DNA from: Cognatazoarcus sp050305135
GTDB lineage: Bacteria; Pseudomonadota; Gammaproteobacteria; Burkholderiales; Rhodocyclaceae
Direction: 5' to 3'
Length of the DNA stretch: 8,920 nucleotides
Assembly: GCA_050305135.1 (NCBI GenBank)
Contig: JBNLET010000156.1
Span: forward strand, 1-8,920
Below the pieces are notes generated by a model. It saw only the letters and a list, made by a program, of their open reading frames with translations, was not told the origin of the DNA and made no database searches. Made by a program: the position numbers and the translations under genes. Positions 7,098 through 8,920 of this stretch are shown piece by piece (the stretch's first letter is position 1; the number at the start of each line of letters is the position of its first letter).

Positions 7098-7688
7098 CTA
7101 CTGCGCGTCGTCGGCCGGATAGGCCTCGACCGGAATCGACAGCCGGATCTCATCGCCGACGAAGGGCAGGTATTTCTTCATGCCCCAGTCGGAGCGCTTG
7201 ATCGTCGCTGAGGCGTCGGCGCCGCATTTGCGCCGCTTGGCGGCGACATCCAGTCCGCACTTGAAGCGCGTGATCCACAAGCTCACCGGCCGGACCTGGC
7301 CGAGCAGGGCCAGCCGGCCTGCGATTTCGGTTTCCTGGCCTTCCTCGAGGCGTGCAGCCTTGGCGCGAAAGATCAGTGTCGGGTAGGACTCGACATCGAA
7401 GAAGTCCTTGCCGCGCATGGTCTTGTCCCATTCCTCGGTACCCATGTCGATCGAAGCCGCCTCGATCGTGACGTCGATGCTGGCGAGCCCGTCGGCGCCG
7501 ATCTCGATGCTGCCCCGTACGTCGTTGAAGCGCCCGTACTGGGTCGAGAAGCCCAGGTGGTCCACCGCGAATACCGGTCGCGTATGCCGGCCGTCGATCA
7601 GGTAGCTCTGCCGGGCCGTGGCGTCGGCCGGCCAGGCGGCGGGCGCCGCCAGCAGAAGCGCGGCGGCGAAGACGTAGGGTCGACACAT
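7098..7688 (-). CDS. yceI: YceI-family periplasmic lipocalin-like protein
   Basis: This 196-residue protein reads leftward from ATG 7688, with GGGAGGA (7700-7694) 5 nt upstream. The leader MCRPYVFAAALLLAAPAAWPADA is a signal peptide, with cleavage probably near residues 21-23. The mature part carries the YceI signature: DGRHTRPVFAVDHLGFSTQYGRF (32-54), KDFFDVESYPTLIFRA (94-109) and ATIKRSDWGMKKYLPFVGDEIRLSI (161-185). The fold is a beta-barrel that binds polyisoprenoid-type lipids (seen in the Thermus homologue TT1927b). C144 and C155 may form a disulfide, as in many proteobacterial members. In some bacteria YceI is induced by alkaline or envelope stress; its role here is unknown. It converges with ypfJ and diverges from groESL across about 490 bases. 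Confidence 0.93.
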   Translation of the reverse strand: MCRPYVFAAALLLAAPAAWPADATARQSYLIDGRHTRPVFAVDHLGFSTQYGRFNDVRGSIEIGADGLASIDVTIEAASIDMGTEEWDKTMRGKDFFDVESYPTLIFRAKAARLEEGQETEIAGRLALLGQVRPVSLWITRFKCGLDVAAKRRKCGADASATIKRSDWGMKKYLPFVGDEIRLSIPVEAYPADDAQ

Positions 7689-7706
7689 GGGCGTCCTCCC
7701 GGATGA

Positions 7707-7722
7707 GGGGCCGTCCGGCCCC
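7707..7722. repeat. GC-rich inverted repeat in the yceI leader
   Basis: GGGGCC (7707-7712) and GGCCCC (7717-7722) pair around GTCC. It lies just upstream of the yceI ribosome site, so a hairpin in the yceI transcript could affect translation initiation. There is no direct evidence of this. Confidence 0.45.
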
Positions 7723-7740
7723 GCTGGTGTTCGATCGAGT

Positions 7741-7773
7741 ATGCCGCTACATGGTCGAGAAACCCAGCGGCAT
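7741..7773. repeat. Inverted repeat with 8-bp arms upstream of yceI
   Basis: ATGCCGCT (7741-7748) and AGCGGCAT (7766-7773) are perfect inverted arms 17 bases apart. The spacing could suit a dimeric regulator or a leader stem-loop near the presumed yceI transcript start. Confidence 0.45.
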
Positions 7774-7776
7774 CGG

Positions 7777-7805
7777 CATCGATCCGCTTTTGCCTCCGAG
7801 GTTCC
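7777..7805 (-). promoter_or_regulatory. Candidate ECF/sigma-E-like promoter for yceI
   Basis: On the minus strand GGAACCT (7805-7799) resembles the -35 box of sigma-E type factors (GGAACTT). After 16 bases comes TCGATG (7782-7777), a passable -10 of the TC-x-A class. The start would lie near 7770, giving a leader of about 80 nt. The -10 match is weak and no consensus is known for this organism. Confidence 0.25.
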
Positions 7806-7823
7806 CGTTGTTTGGCTTGGGCT

Positions 7824-7840
7824 CCGGCGCACTGCGCCGG
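7824..7840. repeat. 17-bp near-continuous palindrome
   Basis: CCGGCGCA (7824-7831) and TGCGCCGG (7833-7840) are exact reverse complements around a single C. As a hairpin it would be CCGGC/GCCGG with a 7-base loop. It could be a protein-binding palindrome or a copy of a genome-wide GC-rich repeat. Confidence 0.5.
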
Positions 7841-7932
7841 TGCTTCGCTCGTCCGCCCGGCCGCTCACCGCGGCGGCCCGCAGCTTGGACTGCAGGCCCC
7901 GTCCGGTGAGGCGGCCGAATGGCGGTTCAGGT

Positions 7933-7960
7933 CCAGTCGGCCGCGTTCGAACCCGACTGG
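7933..7960. repeat. Nested inverted repeat, 8-bp arms around a palindromic centre
   Basis: CCAGTCGG (7933-7940) and CCGACTGG (7953-7960) pair around 12 bases that themselves contain the palindrome GTTCGAAC (7945-7952). It lies about 80 bases upstream of the groESL -35 box. GTTCGAACCC looks like a tRNA T-loop, but the flanks cannot form the T stem. Confidence 0.5.
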
Positions 7961-8040
7961 AGCCTGCGGGTGGGCGCTCGCGAACTCGTCGGCGTGCATG
8001 CGGCTTCGCTAGGCGGACGACAAAAAGTGCGCATCGGCCA

Positions 8041-8070
8041 CTTGAAATGCGAAAGACCCGCCCATACTAT
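8041..8070 (+). promoter_or_regulatory. groESL heat-shock promoter (sigma-32 type, with overlapping sigma-70 reading)
   Basis: CTTGAAA (8041-8047) is an exact sigma-32 -35 box. After 12-13 bases comes GCCCATAC (8060-8067), close to the -10 consensus CCCCATNT. The same DNA also reads as a sigma-70 promoter: TTGAAA (8042-8047), 17 bases, TACTAT (8065-8070). Transcription should begin near 8074-8078, inside the CIRCE operator, giving a groES leader of about 100 nt. Confidence 0.85.
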
Positions 8071-8096
8071 TGGCACTCGACAGGGGAGAGTGCTAA
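8070..8096 (+). promoter_or_regulatory. CIRCE operator for the HrcA repressor
   Basis: The left arm TTGGCACTC (8070-8078), exactly 9 spacer bases, and the right arm GAGTGCTAA (8088-8096) match the CIRCE consensus TTAGCACTC-N9-GAGTGCTAA with one change (A to G at arm position 3). HrcA dimers bind this element and repress groE and dnaK operons. It directly follows the promoter and covers the expected start site. Confidence 0.93.
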
Positions 8097-8111
8097 CAAT
8101 TGCCGCCCCGT

Positions 8112-8143
8112 CCTGAGCTGATCAGGCGCTCCGGTTCGACCGG
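8112..8143 (+). repeat. Two short stem-loops in the groES leader
   Basis: CCTGA/TCAGG (8112-8116 with 8122-8126) and CCGGT/ACCGG (8131-8135 with 8139-8143) each form a 5-bp stem. They lie between CIRCE and the groES ribosome site, and may only stabilise the leader. Confidence 0.3.
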
Positions 8144-8179
8144 GTCGCCCAACCAAGACCTCTATTAGGAGACTGCTAC

Positions 8180-8470
8180 ATGAAGATTCGTCCTTTGCAT
8201 GATCGCGTGATCGTCAAGCGTCTGGAGGCCGAGCGCACGACCGCCAGCGGCATCGTGATTCCGGACAGCGCCGGCGAGAAGCCCGATCAGGGCGAAGTGC
8301 TGGCCGTCGGCAACGGCAAGATTCTGGAGGACGGCAACGTCCGTCCGATGGCCGTCAAGGTCGGCGAGAAGGTCCTGTTCGGCAAGTATGCTGGCCAGTC
8401 CGTCAAGGTCGAAGGTGAAGAACTGCTGGTGATGCGCGAAGAAGACATCATGGGCGTCATCGAAGCCTGA
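8180..8470 (+). CDS. groES: Co-chaperonin GroES (Hsp10)
   Basis: This 96-residue protein is full length for the family. It starts MKIRPLHDRVIVKRLEAERTT, with AGGAG at 8167-8171, 8 nt before the ATG. The mobile loop region (about 17-33, EAERTTASGIVIPDSAG) binds GroEL, and the conserved ending LLVMREEDIMGVIEA is present. GroES forms a seven-membered lid over the GroEL ring and controls ATP-driven protein folding in the cytoplasm. It is first in the groES-groEL operon under the sigma-32/CIRCE control region, with groEL 46 nt downstream. Confidence 0.98.
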   Translation: MKIRPLHDRVIVKRLEAERTTASGIVIPDSAGEKPDQGEVLAVGNGKILEDGNVRPMAVKVGEKVLFGKYAGQSVKVEGEELLVMREEDIMGVIEA

Positions 8471-8516
8471 GGCCACGGCGCCAGGCATCCTCAACGAATA
8501 TCCGGAGTAAGAAACA

Positions 8517-8920
<404 letters not shown>

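Larger units (their letters stand above)
7689..8040. other. Divergent intergenic region between yceI and the groESL promoter, no gene seen
   Basis: About 350 bases hold no believable coding sequence; plus-strand frames here translate to Arg/Pro-rich sequence and one runs straight through the heat-shock promoter and CIRCE. What it does hold is a run of inverted repeats (7707-7722, 7741-7773, 7824-7840, 7933-7960) and a candidate yceI promoter. Confidence 0.5.

Noticed and set aside
5849..7153. 434-codon minus-strand open frame covering the ypfJ region
   Set aside because: The plus strand encodes a full ypfJ with an HExxH site. The antisense translation is low-complexity and also runs through the intergenic gap and the convergent end of yceI.
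7941..7960. GTTCGAACCC resembling a tRNA T loop
   Set aside because: The flanking bases cannot form a T stem and no cloverleaf is possible; it is explained by the nested inverted repeat.
7687..8121. 144-codon plus-strand open frame upstream of groES
   Set aside because: It runs through the sigma-32 promoter and CIRCE, begins opposite the yceI start and has an Arg/Pro-rich translation.

Overview
The window looks like chromosomal DNA of a betaproteobacterium, probably near Rhodocyclales. The grounds are high GC, a GroEL N-terminus of betaproteobacterial type, and a PEP-CTERM/exosortase-linked TPR gene (prsT) followed by a tviB-type nucleotide-sugar dehydrogenase. The order-level assignment is inference; no rRNA or tRNA is present to anchor it.

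Bases 2-5739 form one tightly packed rightward gene set. It begins with a PrsT-type TPR protein whose N-terminus lies off the left edge. Next comes a UDP-N-acetyl-hexosamine 6-dehydrogenase (tviB, GTG start at 2721), then a secreted Sel1-repeat/SLT lytic transglycosylase starting 5 nt later, then a secreted trypsin-like serine protease whose ATG overlaps the transglycosylase stop (ATGA). I read this as the tail of an exopolysaccharide / PEP-CTERM export locus, with two envelope-remodelling enzymes attached by translational coupling. At its end sits a GC-rich hairpin whose poly-T tract lies on the minus strand, so it is best read as a leftward-facing terminator.

Bases 5740-6124 hold no convincing gene, only several strong inverted repeats. 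A YpfJ-type membrane-anchored zinc metallopeptidase follows at 6125-6985. It converges on a leftward yceI gene (7098-7688), a periplasmic lipocalin-like protein.

Bases 7689-8179 are the divergent control region between yceI and groES. The half near yceI is rich in inverted repeats and may hold an ECF-type promoter for yceI. The half near groES holds a clear heat-shock control region: a sigma-32 type promoter (CTTGAAA ... CCCAT), an overlapping sigma-70 reading of the same site, and a near-perfect CIRCE operator for HrcA. The window ends in the groES-groEL operon, with groEL cut by the right edge after 134 codons.

Most genes belong to known families. The points most worth a second look are the co-translated transglycosylase/protease pair behind prsT-tviB, the leftward terminator with no leftward gene, and the dual sigma-32/HrcA control of groESL.
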